Positions 29,006 to 36,936 of a stretch of DNA of 64,000 nt are shown here, piece by piece (position 1 is the stretch's first letter; every line of letters starts with the position of its first letter). The notes under the pieces are model-generated. The model made no database searches, was not told the DNA's origin, and saw nothing but the letters and a program-made list of their open reading frames with translations. Source of the stretch: MWEH01 sp964392385 (lineage in GTDB: Bacteria; Bacillota; Clostridia; Christensenellales; DTU072). The translations under genes were made by a program, and so were the position numbers. The stretch spans positions 44,678-108,677 of the forward strand of contig CAYMPR010000001.1 of NCBI GenBank assembly GCA_964392385.1. Reading direction: 5' to 3'.

Positions 29006-29662
29006 ATGATTAACATAGCAATAGATGGACCCGCTGGCGCAGGGAAAAGCACTGTAGCAAAATTAGTAGCAAAAAATCTCAATATTCTATATTTAGATAC
29101 AGGCGCTATGTATAGATCAGTTGCTTACTATATTTTAAATAAAAATGTCTCACCTGATGACACTTTGTTAGTAGAGAAATTATTAAATGAAATAGATATG
29201 GACATAAAATATGTAAATGGTGAACAAAATATTTATGTTAATGGTGAAAATATTACACCATATATTAGAGAGAACGCTATTAGCATGGCTGCCTCTACTG
29301 TTTCGAAAATCCCTAAAGTAAGGATAAAATTAGTTTCCATACAAAGGCAGATTGCAAGTAAAACAGATTGTGTATTAGATGGAAGAGATATTGGTAGTTA
29401 TGTATTACCAGATGCAAATTTAAAAATTTATTTAACAGCATCACCTGAAGTCCGAGCGAAAAGAAGATATGAAGAACTTAAAAAGAAAAATAAAGAAGAA
29501 CCTTATGAAAAACTTTTAAAAGAAATTTGCGAAAGAGATTATCAAGATATGAATAGAGATTTTGCTCCTTTAGTTGTTGCAAAAGATGCAATATCAGTTG
29601 ATACAAGCGATTTAACAATACAAGAAGTTTCTGATAAAATACTAGCTTTATGCAAATTTTAG
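29006..29662 (+). CDS. cmk: cytidylate kinase
   Basis: 218 aa; phosphorylates CMP/dCMP. P-loop in IDGPAGAGKSTVAKL, LYLDTGAMYRSVAYYI, VLDGRDIGSYVLPDANLKIY and LTASPEVRAKRRYEEL. GAGGAG lies upstream. Its last 13 nt overlap the ispH/rpsA gene, the common cmk-ispH-rpsA order of Clostridia. Confidence 0.95.
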   Translation: MINIAIDGPAGAGKSTVAKLVAKNLNILYLDTGAMYRSVAYYILNKNVSPDDTLLVEKLLNEIDMDIKYVNGEQNIYVNGENITPYIRENAISMAASTVSKIPKVRIKLVSIQRQIASKTDCVLDGRDIGSYVLPDANLKIYLTASPEVRAKRRYEELKKKNKEEPYEKLLKEICERDYQDMNRDFAPLVVAKDAISVDTSDLTIQEVSDKILALCKF

Positions 29663-32019
29663 TTTCTAAAGATATAGGGTTTTGTCATGGTGTAATCAGG
29701 GCCATAAAGTTAGCACAAGATGAATTACTAAATAATGATATCTTGTTTTGTGTTGGCCCATTAATTCATAATGAGTTAGTACTTTCAGAACTTATAAACA
29801 GAGGATTAACTGTAGTCGAATCAGCTGAAGATGTTGCTAGTAATGCTAAAGTAATCATTAGAGCCCACGGACAAGAAAATAAAATTCTAAACACTTTAAG
29901 CAATAAAAATTGTCATATTATTGATGCAACTTGTCCATCTGTAGCAAAAATTAGAGAAAACATTAAAATATTCTTTCAGTTAGGCTATAAAATTATTGTT
30001 TTTGGCAATGTTAATCATCCTGAGGTAAAGGGTATAGCCTCTGAAGTAGAAGAATGTTATGTTACTTCTGATATTTTTGATACCTCCTTTTTTGATAATG
30101 GTGATAAATTCTATATTGTTTTTCAAACAACTTTTCCCTTAGATAATCATTCTGAACATATTAAAGCGCTTCAAGAGGAGGCGAATAAGAGAGGGAAAAT
30201 AGTTGATATATTTAATAGCATTTGCTATACTACATTAGCGAGAAGAGAGAGTTGTGTTAAGATATCACAATTATCTGATGCGGTGGTTGTTATTGGGGAT
30301 AAAAGCAGCAATAACACTAGAGAATTGTATAATACAGCAAAAAAAGTTTGTAAGATTGTTTATTATATTTCTACGCCTAATGACTATTTCTTAATCGCCA
30401 ACAAATTGAAAAAAATAAAAAAGCTAGGCATTATCGCTGGCGCATCAACTCCTAAAGAGTTGATTTTGGAGGTTATAAGGTTAATGGAATCAAATTTTAA
30501 AACTAATGAGAATGATGGCGTAAAAGAGGTTGAGGTAACTGAAATTGAGCAACTCACAACAAACCCAACAAATGATAGCATATCGCTGCCCAAAAAAGAT
30601 GAAAAGATTGATGAGTTTAAAGCAATATTTGATAAAATGCCTGATAACAGACCAAATAAAATGCTCAAAAATGGACACGATAAAGAAGTAACAGTTATTG
30701 GTAAATCAAGTGACAACGAACAACTTTATGTTTCCATTGAAGGAGCAGGGCTGAAAAATGATAGTGGTTATATTAAAAAAGCCGAACTTGATATAGAGGG
30801 TATTCTTACTCCTGCAGATTTTAAGGATGGCCAAAAATTTAGAGCAGTAATTATTGCTACAGATCAAAAAAATACGGTAGAACTATCAAAAAAAGCTTTC
30901 GATAAAATTTTAAAAGAAGAAGTTCTTGTAGAGCAATTAAAAGCTGGAAAGGATGTTGAAATTGTTTGTACTGGTGTTGCTACCAAGCAAACATCATTTG
31001 GTTTACTCGATGTGGGTTTAAATTGTAAAGTTGGAAGGTATGACATCTTTATCCCCAAAAGCCAAATGTCAGTATCTTTAAATAAAAAATTAGCCGTTTA
31101 TGAAAACAAGAAAATATTAGTAAGACTTCTTCCTCCTAGAGAAGAAGGAGATCAAAAGAAAAAAACGAATAGTTTTACCCTATATGCTGGTCAAAGAGCA
31201 ATATTTGATGAACAAGAAGATGCTTTTTGGAACAATATCACAGTTAATAATGTTGTTAAAGGAACTGTTGTTAGATATGGGGAGAAAGAAGGACGTGCTT
31301 TTGGGGCATTTGTTTCTGTAAATGGTCATGATTGTTTGGCGCATATTTCCGAACTTAGCCATAAGCGGATTAATCACCCAAATGAAGTAATAGAAATAGG
31401 CAAAGAATATAATTTTGTTATACTAGAAGCAGATAGAGAGAAGAACAAAGTATCTTTAGGATTAAAACAACTTGAAAAAAGCCCAATTGATTTATTAAAA
31501 GAAAAATATCCAGAAGGATCAGTTATTACTGGAAAAGTAGAACGTATAATGGATTTTGGTGTTTTTGTATCTATAGAAAATGGGGTAGATGGACTTATAC
31601 ATATTTCCCAAATTTCTCACGAAAGAGTGGAAAACATTAACTCAATTTTGACAGTTGGTCAGGAAATTACTGCGAAGATAATTAAATATGATGATCAAAA
31701 AATTAGTCTTAGTAGAAAAGCAGTTTTAGAACCTCCTGTTGAAGCTGAAGAAAAGACATACGGCCCTCCAAAAATAGAAAATAAAGACAAGGCAGATAAA
31801 TTTGAAAAAGTCAGAAAGACAGAAAAGAAAGCCGATAAAACTTCTAGTGAAGAGGTTGTTAAACCTAAGAGGGTAACCAAAAAGGCTGAGACAAGAGAGT
31901 CTAATTCGAACGAGTATATTTCTACAAATAAGAAAGGAGTAACTTTTGGCGATACTGAAGAGTTTAAAAAGTTATTAACAATTACAACCGAAGAAGAGAA
32001 AGAGAACGATAAGAAATAA
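29650..32019 (+). CDS. ispH: IspH (HMBPP reductase) fused to ribosomal protein S1-like repeats
   Basis: 789 aa fusion. Residues 1-283 are IspH, the last enzyme of the MEP isoprenoid pathway: three [4Fe-4S] cysteines in GFCHGVIRA, DATCPSVAKI and NSICYTTLARR, with RAHGQ, GNVNHPEV and SSNNTREL. A charged linker (about 284-345) leads to four S1 domains at about 346-415, 434-500, 534-605 and 622-690; the last two are the best conserved (GAFVSVNGHDCLAHISEL; FGVFVSIENGVDGLIHIS). The tail from 695 is Lys/Glu-rich. This fusion is known in Clostridia. The C-terminal half should serve as ribosomal protein S1, mRNA binding. IspA in this window uses the same isoprenoid pool. Confidence 0.95.
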   Translation: MQILVSKDIGFCHGVIRAIKLAQDELLNNDILFCVGPLIHNELVLSELINRGLTVVESAEDVASNAKVIIRAHGQENKILNTLSNKNCHIIDATCPSVAKIRENIKIFFQLGYKIIVFGNVNHPEVKGIASEVEECYVTSDIFDTSFFDNGDKFYIVFQTTFPLDNHSEHIKALQEEANKRGKIVDIFNSICYTTLARRESCVKISQLSDAVVVIGDKSSNNTRELYNTAKKVCKIVYYISTPNDYFLIANKLKKIKKLGIIAGASTPKELILEVIRLMESNFKTNENDGVKEVEVTEIEQLTTNPTNDSISLPKKDEKIDEFKAIFDKMPDNRPNKMLKNGHDKEVTVIGKSSDNEQLYVSIEGAGLKNDSGYIKKAELDIEGILTPADFKDGQKFRAVIIATDQKNTVELSKKAFDKILKEEVLVEQLKAGKDVEIVCTGVATKQTSFGLLDVGLNCKVGRYDIFIPKSQMSVSLNKKLAVYENKKILVRLLPPREEGDQKKKTNSFTLYAGQRAIFDEQEDAFWNNITVNNVVKGTVVRYGEKEGRAFGAFVSVNGHDCLAHISELSHKRINHPNEVIEIGKEYNFVILEADREKNKVSLGLKQLEKSPIDLLKEKYPEGSVITGKVERIMDFGVFVSIENGVDGLIHISQISHERVENINSILTVGQEITAKIIKYDDQKISLSRKAVLEPPVEAEEKTYGPPKIENKDKADKFEKVRKTEKKADKTSSEEVVKPKRVTKKAETRESNSNEYISTNKKGVTFGDTEEFKKLLTITTEEEKENDKK

Positions 32020-32050
32020 TACTTTTCCTTGTATTAATTTTTAAACTATT

Positions 32051-32074
32051 AAGACCGCTTTTTGCGGTCTTTTC
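32051..32074 (+). terminator. rho-independent terminator of the cmk-ispH/rpsA operon
   Basis: AAGACCGC and GCGGTCTT form a perfect 8-bp stem around five T, and the 3' arm runs into a TTTT tail. Confidence 0.88.
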
Positions 32075-32084
32075 ATTGTAATCA

Positions 32085-32113
32085 TTGAGAACTATACCTT
32101 AATTTGGTATAAT
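32085..32113 (+). promoter_or_regulatory. strong + strand promoter facing the tRNA-Trp antisense and proC
   Basis: TTGAGA (32085-32090), a 17-nt spacer, TGG and TATAAT (32108-32113), that is an extended -10. The start point would be near 32120, at the base of the terminator stem 32117-32143. A read-through transcript would run antisense through tRNA-Trp into proC at 32276. Confidence 0.55.
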
Positions 32114-32116
32114 AAA

Positions 32117-32143
32117 AAAAATGCCTTATCAAAAGGCATTTTT
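32117..32143. terminator. bidirectional terminator between ispH/rpsA and tRNA-Trp
   Basis: AAAAATGCCTT and AAGGCATTTTT form an 11-bp stem around ATCAA. On the minus strand it abuts the encoded CCA of tRNA-Trp, so it ends that transcript; on the plus strand it stops or attenuates transcription from 32085-32113. Confidence 0.8.
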
Positions 32144-32217
32144 GGCAGGGGAGACGCGACTCGAACACGCAACCGACGGTTTTGGAGACCGTTGCTCTAC
32201 CATTGAGCCACTCCCCT
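32143..32217 (-). tRNA. tRNA-Trp (CCA anticodon)
   Basis: Reading the minus strand: acceptor stem AGGGGAG/CTCCCCT, D-arm GCTC-AATGGTA-GAGC, anticodon arm ACGGT-CTCCAAA-ACCGT with anticodon CCA, T-arm with TTCGAGT, discriminator G and an encoded CCA 3' end. Confidence 0.96.
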
Positions 32218-32229
32218 AAGAACAAAGTC

Positions 32230-32259
32230 ATTATATAGTTATTTTCTATAATCTGTCAA
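32230..32259 (-). promoter_or_regulatory. promoter of tRNA-Trp
   Basis: On the minus strand TTGACA (32254-32259), an 18-nt spacer and TATAAT (32230-32235), placing the start about 6 nt before the tRNA 5' end. Both hexamers are perfect consensus. Confidence 0.8.
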
Positions 32260-32275
32260 TAAAAAGGAGCAAACA

Positions 32276-33094
32276 ATGAAGTATAAGCTTGGATTTTTAG
32301 GCGTAGGAGTAATGGCCGGAGGTATGCTTAATAATATTGTTAATAACATAAATAAATTACCACTTAAAATTAATCAAATAGCAATCTACGATTTAGATAG
32401 AGAAAAATTACTTTCTTACGAGAAACAGGGTATTACTCTTGCCGATGATATGAATTACCTTTTTAATAATTGTGAATTTGTCTTACTTGGTGTTAAACCT
32501 CAGACATTTCTTGAGAGTATTAAACCCGACAAATCGATTAAATCAAAGATAATTATATCAATTATGGCTGGCATCCAAATTAATATTCTAGAAAATGCTT
32601 TTGGACTTTCACAAACTAAGGGATTTATTCGAATGATGCCCAATCTGCCTTGTACTATAGGAGAGGGTATTATCGCTATTACGAGCCATAATATCAAAGA
32701 GCAAGATTTCTTTTGGGCTAAACAAGTATTTTCGTCTTGTGGAGATATTATTGAGATTAATGAAAACAAGTTCGATGCCGTAACAAGCATTAGTGGAAGT
32801 GGTCCAGCATATGTTTTTTATTTTATTCAATCCCTAATAAATGCTGGAATTAAAGAGGGATTAACTGAAGAAGAAAGTAAAAGACTTGCATTAAAAACTT
32901 TTAGTGGAAGCGTGTCTTTTGTCCAGAAATCCCCCAATACTATAACCGAACTTATAGATAAAGTTTGTAGCAAAGGTGGAACCACAATTGAGGCAATTAA
33001 CGTATTTAATGAAAAATATTTAGATAATATTATTGAAGAAGCCATCCATGCATGCAAAAAGAAATCAGAGATGCTTTCAACAAGGAATATATGA
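32276..33094 (+). CDS. proC: pyrroline-5-carboxylate reductase
   Basis: 272 aa; last step of proline synthesis, NAD(P)H-dependent. Rossmann start GFLGVGVMAGGMLNNI, then FIRMMPNLPCTIGEG, SISGSGPAYVFYFIQSLI, and the C-terminal SKGGTTIEAINVF. AAGGAGC lies 7 nt before the ATG. Its TGA overlaps the rnhA ATG (ATGA). Confidence 0.94.
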   Translation: MKYKLGFLGVGVMAGGMLNNIVNNINKLPLKINQIAIYDLDREKLLSYEKQGITLADDMNYLFNNCEFVLLGVKPQTFLESIKPDKSIKSKIIISIMAGIQINILENAFGLSQTKGFIRMMPNLPCTIGEGIIAITSHNIKEQDFFWAKQVFSSCGDIIEINENKFDAVTSISGSGPAYVFYFIQSLINAGIKEGLTEEESKRLALKTFSGSVSFVQKSPNTITELIDKVCSKGGTTIEAINVFNEKYLDNIIEEAIHACKKKSEMLSTRNI

Positions 33095-33537
33095 AAAAGA
33101 GAGTAGATATATATACAGATGGAGCATGTAGTGGAAACCCTGGACCAGGTGGTTGGTGTGCTATATTGATTTATCGGGAACATGAAAAAGTCTTTTCTGG
33201 GGGAGATAAGTCAACAACGAACAATAGAATGGAATTGAAGGCCGCCGTAGAAGGGATCAAACAATTAAAAGAGAGTTGTTTTGTATATTTGTATAGTGAT
33301 AGTGCCTATTTAACCAATGCTTTTCAAGAGGGATGGATCAATTATTGGCGAACTCATAATTGGATGACTAAATCTTTAAAAGAAGTAAAGAACAGAGATT
33401 TATGGGAAGAATTAGTTTTACAATCTGAAAAGCACATCGTTAATTTAATTAAGGTTCAGGGGCATTCTGATAATGAATATAACAATAGATGTGATGAAAT
33501 TGCAAAGTCCGAAATAGGGAAAATAAAATTCAAATAA
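33091..33537 (+). CDS. rnhA: ribonuclease HI
   Basis: 148 aa; removes RNA from RNA-DNA hybrids. All catalytic acids are there: D10 (YTDGA), E48 (NNRMELKAAVEG), D70 (YSDSAYL) and D135 (NNRCDEIA), with H125 in VQGHSDN. ATG 33091 makes a 4-nt ATGA overlap with the proC stop; an upstream ATG at 33052 would lie fully in proC. Last + strand gene before the orientation switch. Confidence 0.95.
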   Translation: MKKRVDIYTDGACSGNPGPGGWCAILIYREHEKVFSGGDKSTTNNRMELKAAVEGIKQLKESCFVYLYSDSAYLTNAFQEGWINYWRTHNWMTKSLKEVKNRDLWEELVLQSEKHIVNLIKVQGHSDNEYNNRCDEIAKSEIGKIKFK

Positions 33538-33616
33538 CTTAATACTTATAGGAAGTTTATAAACAAGAAAGTAAAGTTATATAATTCAATAATAAGATAT
33601 TATTTCGTGTCTTTCT

Positions 33617-34975
33617 TTATTTTTTTAAATGATATTTATTAGTTCTAAATAGTATAAAAGATATAACTACAAAAATCGGTATGTTTAGTAATATAATATA
33701 TACAGTATAAGTTTGTTTTTCCATGTTTAGTTGACTAGATATTAAATAGGTCATAATGCTTAATGCTAAAAATAGAGCCATCGATATTGAAAAGGATTTT
33801 ATAACTTTAAATTTTGCCTTTATCCTTTTATTAGGGTTTAAAAAATATATGGTTAAAGCATAAATAGGGATGATAGCAGATGTTCCTAATATAGTCCAGT
33901 ATAGAGTTTTTAATGGTGGATGAAAAACGACTAAAAATACTAATTCTAACAACATAATTAAAAAAGTAATAATCAAAGAATCTTTTATTAATTTGTTTGC
34001 ATAATAGTAGTTCATATAGTAGTAATTACTAGAATTGGCTTTATTATATACTTGAACTTTATATCCTTCATTAACTAAAGAGTTTTTCATATCGTTGAAA
34101 TGTTGTGATCTTATCATTATGTTGTCATTTTTTATATTATCTTCAGGTATGACTAAATTATCATATTTCTCGCTTGATAAATCAGGTTCCTCTTTTTGAA
34201 TGGCATTTGAATTGAATATGTTCGATAAAGCATCTCGATAATTTCTGCCAAGATTATTATCGTAATCAATTCCAATTGTTGATATTGTGGGTTGCTGGTT
34301 TGAATTATTAAAGGTATTTTGAGGTGAGGGGTTGTTTAAGGAAAAATTCCCAAGTCCTAATATAGAACTGGCTTTTTCGCGGCCCAAAATAAACTCAGAT
34401 GATTCAGGTTCTTTTTTAAGCGAATAATCAGGATTGGTGATGTTTTCAGTAGGGGGTGCTGCTTGATTAGTAGATTCAGTAAAATTTACCTCAGGTAACA
34501 AAGCATTTGTTTCAGTAAAGGGATTATTAGATGCGACTAACGATTCTATTTCATTATCGTTTTCATCGTTATTTTTAACACGATGTGTGAGTGGTCTTAA
34601 ATCTTTTGGATTAAATGGAGGAACAATAGCTGTTAAGTCAACAGTTTCTTCACTTACTAATTTATCCAGTAATGTCCTAGTATATTGCCATTCTTTTTGT
34701 TCTTTGTCTAAATAATCTTTGCCATTTGTTGTTAAAGAATAATACTTTCTTTTTGCACCGTTTGTTTCCTCGCCTTCGAAAGAAGAAACCAAGCCATTGT
34801 TTTCAAGCCGTTTAAGACTGTTATATAGGGTAGATTGCTTAATTTCAAAGTGACTTACGGAGTTTTTCACGATTAGTTCTAATATTTCATATCCGTAGTG
34901 TGGTTTGTCTTTAAGAACACTTAATATAATAGTATCAACTCGTCCTCTAAATAGTTCAGTATTAACGGAATCCAT
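33617..34975 (-). CDS. PadR-family transcriptional regulator fused to a C-terminal membrane domain
   Basis: 452 aa. Residues 10-100 form a PadR winged helix (TIILSVLKDKPHYGYEI, STLYNSLKRLENNGLV, GAKRKYYSLTTNGKDYL). Residues 110-320 are low-complexity, Asn/Pro-rich linker. From about 330 four hydrophobic helices follow (about 334-352, 360-380, 395-415, 424-444), closing with a basic tail. PadR proteins normally repress transport or stress genes and are soluble; an anchored version would sense the membrane, which is inference. It starts two nt after lexA, so both share one mRNA. No homologous full-length architecture is known to me. Confidence 0.8.
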   Translation of the reverse strand: MDSVNTELFRGRVDTIILSVLKDKPHYGYEILELIVKNSVSHFEIKQSTLYNSLKRLENNGLVSSFEGEETNGAKRKYYSLTTNGKDYLDKEQKEWQYTRTLLDKLVSEETVDLTAIVPPFNPKDLRPLTHRVKNNDENDNEIESLVASNNPFTETNALLPEVNFTESTNQAAPPTENITNPDYSLKKEPESSEFILGREKASSILGLGNFSLNNPSPQNTFNNSNQQPTISTIGIDYDNNLGRNYRDALSNIFNSNAIQKEEPDLSSEKYDNLVIPEDNIKNDNIMIRSQHFNDMKNSLVNEGYKVQVYNKANSSNYYYMNYYYANKLIKDSLIITFLIMLLELVFLVVFHPPLKTLYWTILGTSAIIPIYALTIYFLNPNKRIKAKFKVIKSFSISMALFLALSIMTYLISSQLNMEKQTYTVYIILLNIPIFVVISFILFRTNKYHLKK

Positions 34976-34977
34976 TA

Positions 34978-35601
34978 TTATTTTACCTCTGTTCTGATTA
35001 ATCCAATAACTATACCTAAAATAGATACTGTTTGAGGAAAAATGTCGGACATATTTTTATTTTCCGGGTGAAGACGAACGACATCATTTTCCTTAAAGAA
35101 TCGTTTTACTGTAGATAGTTCCTCATCGATTAGTACAGCAACTACCTGTCCATTATTAGCATAATTTTGGGACTTAACAATCAATAGATCCCCATCATTA
35201 ATACCAATTTCAACCATACTTGAACCAGAAACATTTAACATAAATAAATCTCCACTAGCATTGAATAAATTATGGGGTAAAAAGAATTTATCAAAATAGT
35301 TTTCTTGGGCTAATATGGGAATGCCAGCTGAAATATCTCCAAGTAGGGGTATTTCCGAAAATTCACTTGGTTTAAGTATTTGTCCTTGAAAACTTATACC
35401 TCTACTTTCGTTTTTATGAATTAATATTTCTCCTTTTTCCTGGAGCTTTCTTAGATAAGAATAAGCCGTTGAAGTAGAGCTAAAATTTACATGTTGACAA
35501 ATTTCCCGAATAGTAGGTGGTTTATTCTGGGCATATATATATTGCTTTAAAAAAGCAGAGAGGGCATTTAGTTTTTCTTCAATTATTTTTTTGTTTGCCA
35601 T
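34978..35601 (-). CDS. lexA: SOS repressor LexA
   Basis: 207 aa. Winged-helix DNA-binding domain at 1-70 (PPTIREICQHVNFSSTSTAY), self-cleavage site A92-G93 in DISAGIPI, catalytic S128 (GSSMVEIGINDGD) and K166 (STVKRFF). RecA-triggered cleavage would free repair genes. Unlike Bacillus the gene is flanked by a PadR-like membrane regulator and xerS. Start ATG 35601 lies 11 nt behind a -10 box and has no Shine-Dalgarno. Confidence 0.93.
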   Translation of the reverse strand: MANKKIIEEKLNALSAFLKQYIYAQNKPPTIREICQHVNFSSTSTAYSYLRKLQEKGEILIHKNESRGISFQGQILKPSEFSEIPLLGDISAGIPILAQENYFDKFFLPHNLFNASGDLFMLNVSGSSMVEIGINDGDLLIVKSQNYANNGQVVAVLIDEELSTVKRFFKENDVVRLHPENKNMSDIFPQTVSILGIVIGLIRTEVK

Positions 35602-35612
35602 AATTAATTACT

Positions 35613-35641
35613 ATGATACCATTTTAATTAGAGATTTTCAA
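35613..35641 (-). promoter_or_regulatory. promoter of lexA, near-leaderless
   Basis: Minus strand TTGAAA (35636-35641), 17-nt spacer, TATCAT (35613-35618); the ATG is 11 nt beyond, so the leader would be about 4 nt. The -10 region contains the imperfect palindrome ATGGTATCAT, a possible LexA operator, although it is unlike the Bacillus SOS box. Confidence 0.55.
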
Positions 35642-35650
35642 AATTATTGA

Positions 35651-36736
35651 TTATTTTTCATTAAGATTTTTTGGAGAGCGTAGGGTAACTTGTTTTGAGG
35701 CCTCTCTTTTAATATCTTCAGATATGGCCGCATAATGTTTCTTTGTTGTGTTAACATCTTTATGGCCCAAAACCTCAGCCACAACATAAATGTCTTTAGT
35801 TTTTTTATATAAAGCAGTACCATAGGTGCTTCTTAATTTATGAGGTGAAATAATTTTTAATGGGTTTACAATCTCTGAATATTTTTTTACAAGGTTTTCT
35901 ACGGCTCTAGCGGTAATTCTTTTATTTTGTAGAGATAAGAATAATGCTGGTTCTTCATTAATTTTATCACATTTAAGCAGTCTATTTTCTCGTTCAGGTA
36001 AATAATCTATAATTGAAGTTTTTATCTCATCAGAAAAATATAATAGAACTAAATTACCGCCTTTTCTAGTTACTTTAAAGGCATTATTTTTTAAATCAAT
36101 GTCATTTAAGTTTAAATTTACGCACTCACTAACTCTAATTCCAGTGCCAAGCAGAAGGGTAATTATTGCATAATCTCTCTTAATATTGTTAATGTTATAC
36201 TTATTTTGGAATGATGTTGAAAATTTTTCCACCGATTCAGTTACTTTTAAAATATTTTCGACTTCATCTTCATCAAGTCTAATAATTGGTTTATCGTGAA
36301 TTTTTGGAGTTGACACTTTAATGCCAACATTCTCTTGAATTCGGCTATTTTTATAGAAATATGATAGCATTGATTTAATTGCACTTAATTTTCTAGCTTT
36401 TCCTTTTTCGCCATTAATTCTAATGGAATTATTGCTTGAATAATAACTTAGATACCTTAAAAAATACTCAATATCTTTGCTTTCTAGTGCATTAAGATCA
36501 TCAAGTTGAATTTCAATTGCTGACTTTCCATAAAAATAATTAATTTTGGTTACTAAAAAATTAAAAAATATAATTAAATCTCTAGCATAATTAAGCTGAG
36601 TTAAAATTGAAGTTCTCATAGCTATACCAGTAAAATAATCCATGCAAAAAAGGGGAAGTTTGTTTTCAAGCAACGTGTTTAATTCTTCAAACTTTTTATT
36701 TTTTTCTAAATCAGCGTTATTGATATATTTTTTCAT
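35651..36736 (-). CDS. xerS: XerS-like tyrosine recombinase
   Basis: 361 aa from ATG 36736. SAM-like N-terminal domain (about 15-135), then the catalytic domain with R201 (GTGIRVSE), K225 (TRKGG), H299 and R302 (PHKLRST), H325 (LGHKDVNTTKKHY) and nucleophile Y335. RDYAIITLLLGTGIRVSE, VTRKGG and LFLS follow XerS of streptococci closely, and the length fits the single Xer proteins (about 355-360) rather than XerC/XerD (about 300). I infer chromosome-dimer resolution at dif. No phage or transposon genes are beside it. ATG 36736 was preferred over ATG 36760 because the -10 box (36743-36748) lies within the longer version. Confidence 0.82.
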   Translation of the reverse strand: MKKYINNADLEKNKKFEELNTLLENKLPLFCMDYFTGIAMRTSILTQLNYARDLIIFFNFLVTKINYFYGKSAIEIQLDDLNALESKDIEYFLRYLSYYSSNNSIRINGEKGKARKLSAIKSMLSYFYKNSRIQENVGIKVSTPKIHDKPIIRLDEDEVENILKVTESVEKFSTSFQNKYNINNIKRDYAIITLLLGTGIRVSECVNLNLNDIDLKNNAFKVTRKGGNLVLLYFSDEIKTSIIDYLPERENRLLKCDKINEEPALFLSLQNKRITARAVENLVKKYSEIVNPLKIISPHKLRSTYGTALYKKTKDIYVVAEVLGHKDVNTTKKHYAAISEDIKREASKQVTLRSPKNLNEK

Positions 36737-36742
36737 AACAAT

Positions 36743-36751
36743 ATTATAGCA
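36743..36751 (-). promoter_or_regulatory. extended -10 promoter of xerS, leaderless geometry
   Basis: Minus strand TGC plus TATAAT (TGnTATAAT) ending 6 nt before the ATG at 36736. No clear -35, as is usual for extended -10 promoters, and no ribosome site. Confidence 0.55.
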
Positions 36752-36878
36752 CAAGAACAAATAATTTTCCGTATAGATTGTATGATAATTAATAGATAGA
36801 ATTTAACAAGGCATATATAGATTTTCAATTTTGATAAAACAGGGCGACCGGGTAAAGAGGAAAATGCAGATATATAAC

Positions 36879-36906
36879 TATTCGCAAAATACCGATTTTG
36901 CGAATA
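36879..36906. repeat. perfect 28-bp palindrome, candidate dif site
   Basis: Arms TATTCGCAAAAT and ATTTTGCGAATA (12 bp each, no mismatch) around ACCG. Total length 28 bp equals that of many dif sites, read as 11-bp arms and a 6-bp centre. No T tract follows on either strand, so a terminator is unlikely. It lies about 145 bp upstream of the xerS-like gene. Confidence 0.6.
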
Positions 36907-36913
36907 AATACAA

Positions 36914-36936
36914 TGCGGGGGAGTAAGAAAACCGCA
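36914..36936. repeat. short inverted repeat next to the dif-like palindrome
   Basis: TGCGG and CCGCA, 5-bp arms around a 13-nt purine-rich loop (GGGAGTAAGAAAA). Could be an accessory protein site or a small RNA hairpin; no function assigned. Confidence 0.3.

Noticed and set aside
32121..32219. 32-codon leaderless ORF opposite tRNA-Trp
   Set aside because: Antisense-to-tRNA frames are a known annotation artefact; kept only as part of the promoter finding.
33538..33616. Terminator between the convergent rnhA and padR genes
   Set aside because: Only a loose AAGAAAG/CTTTCTT pairing with a large AT-rich loop; not strong enough to call.
35651..36736. Prophage or integrative-element integrase
   Set aside because: No att-like repeats, excisionase, phage or transfer genes; flanked by housekeeping genes, and the sequence follows XerS.
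36879..36906. Rho-independent terminator
   Set aside because: The palindrome has no T tract on either side and is 145 bp from the nearest start; no mRNA end is needed exactly there.
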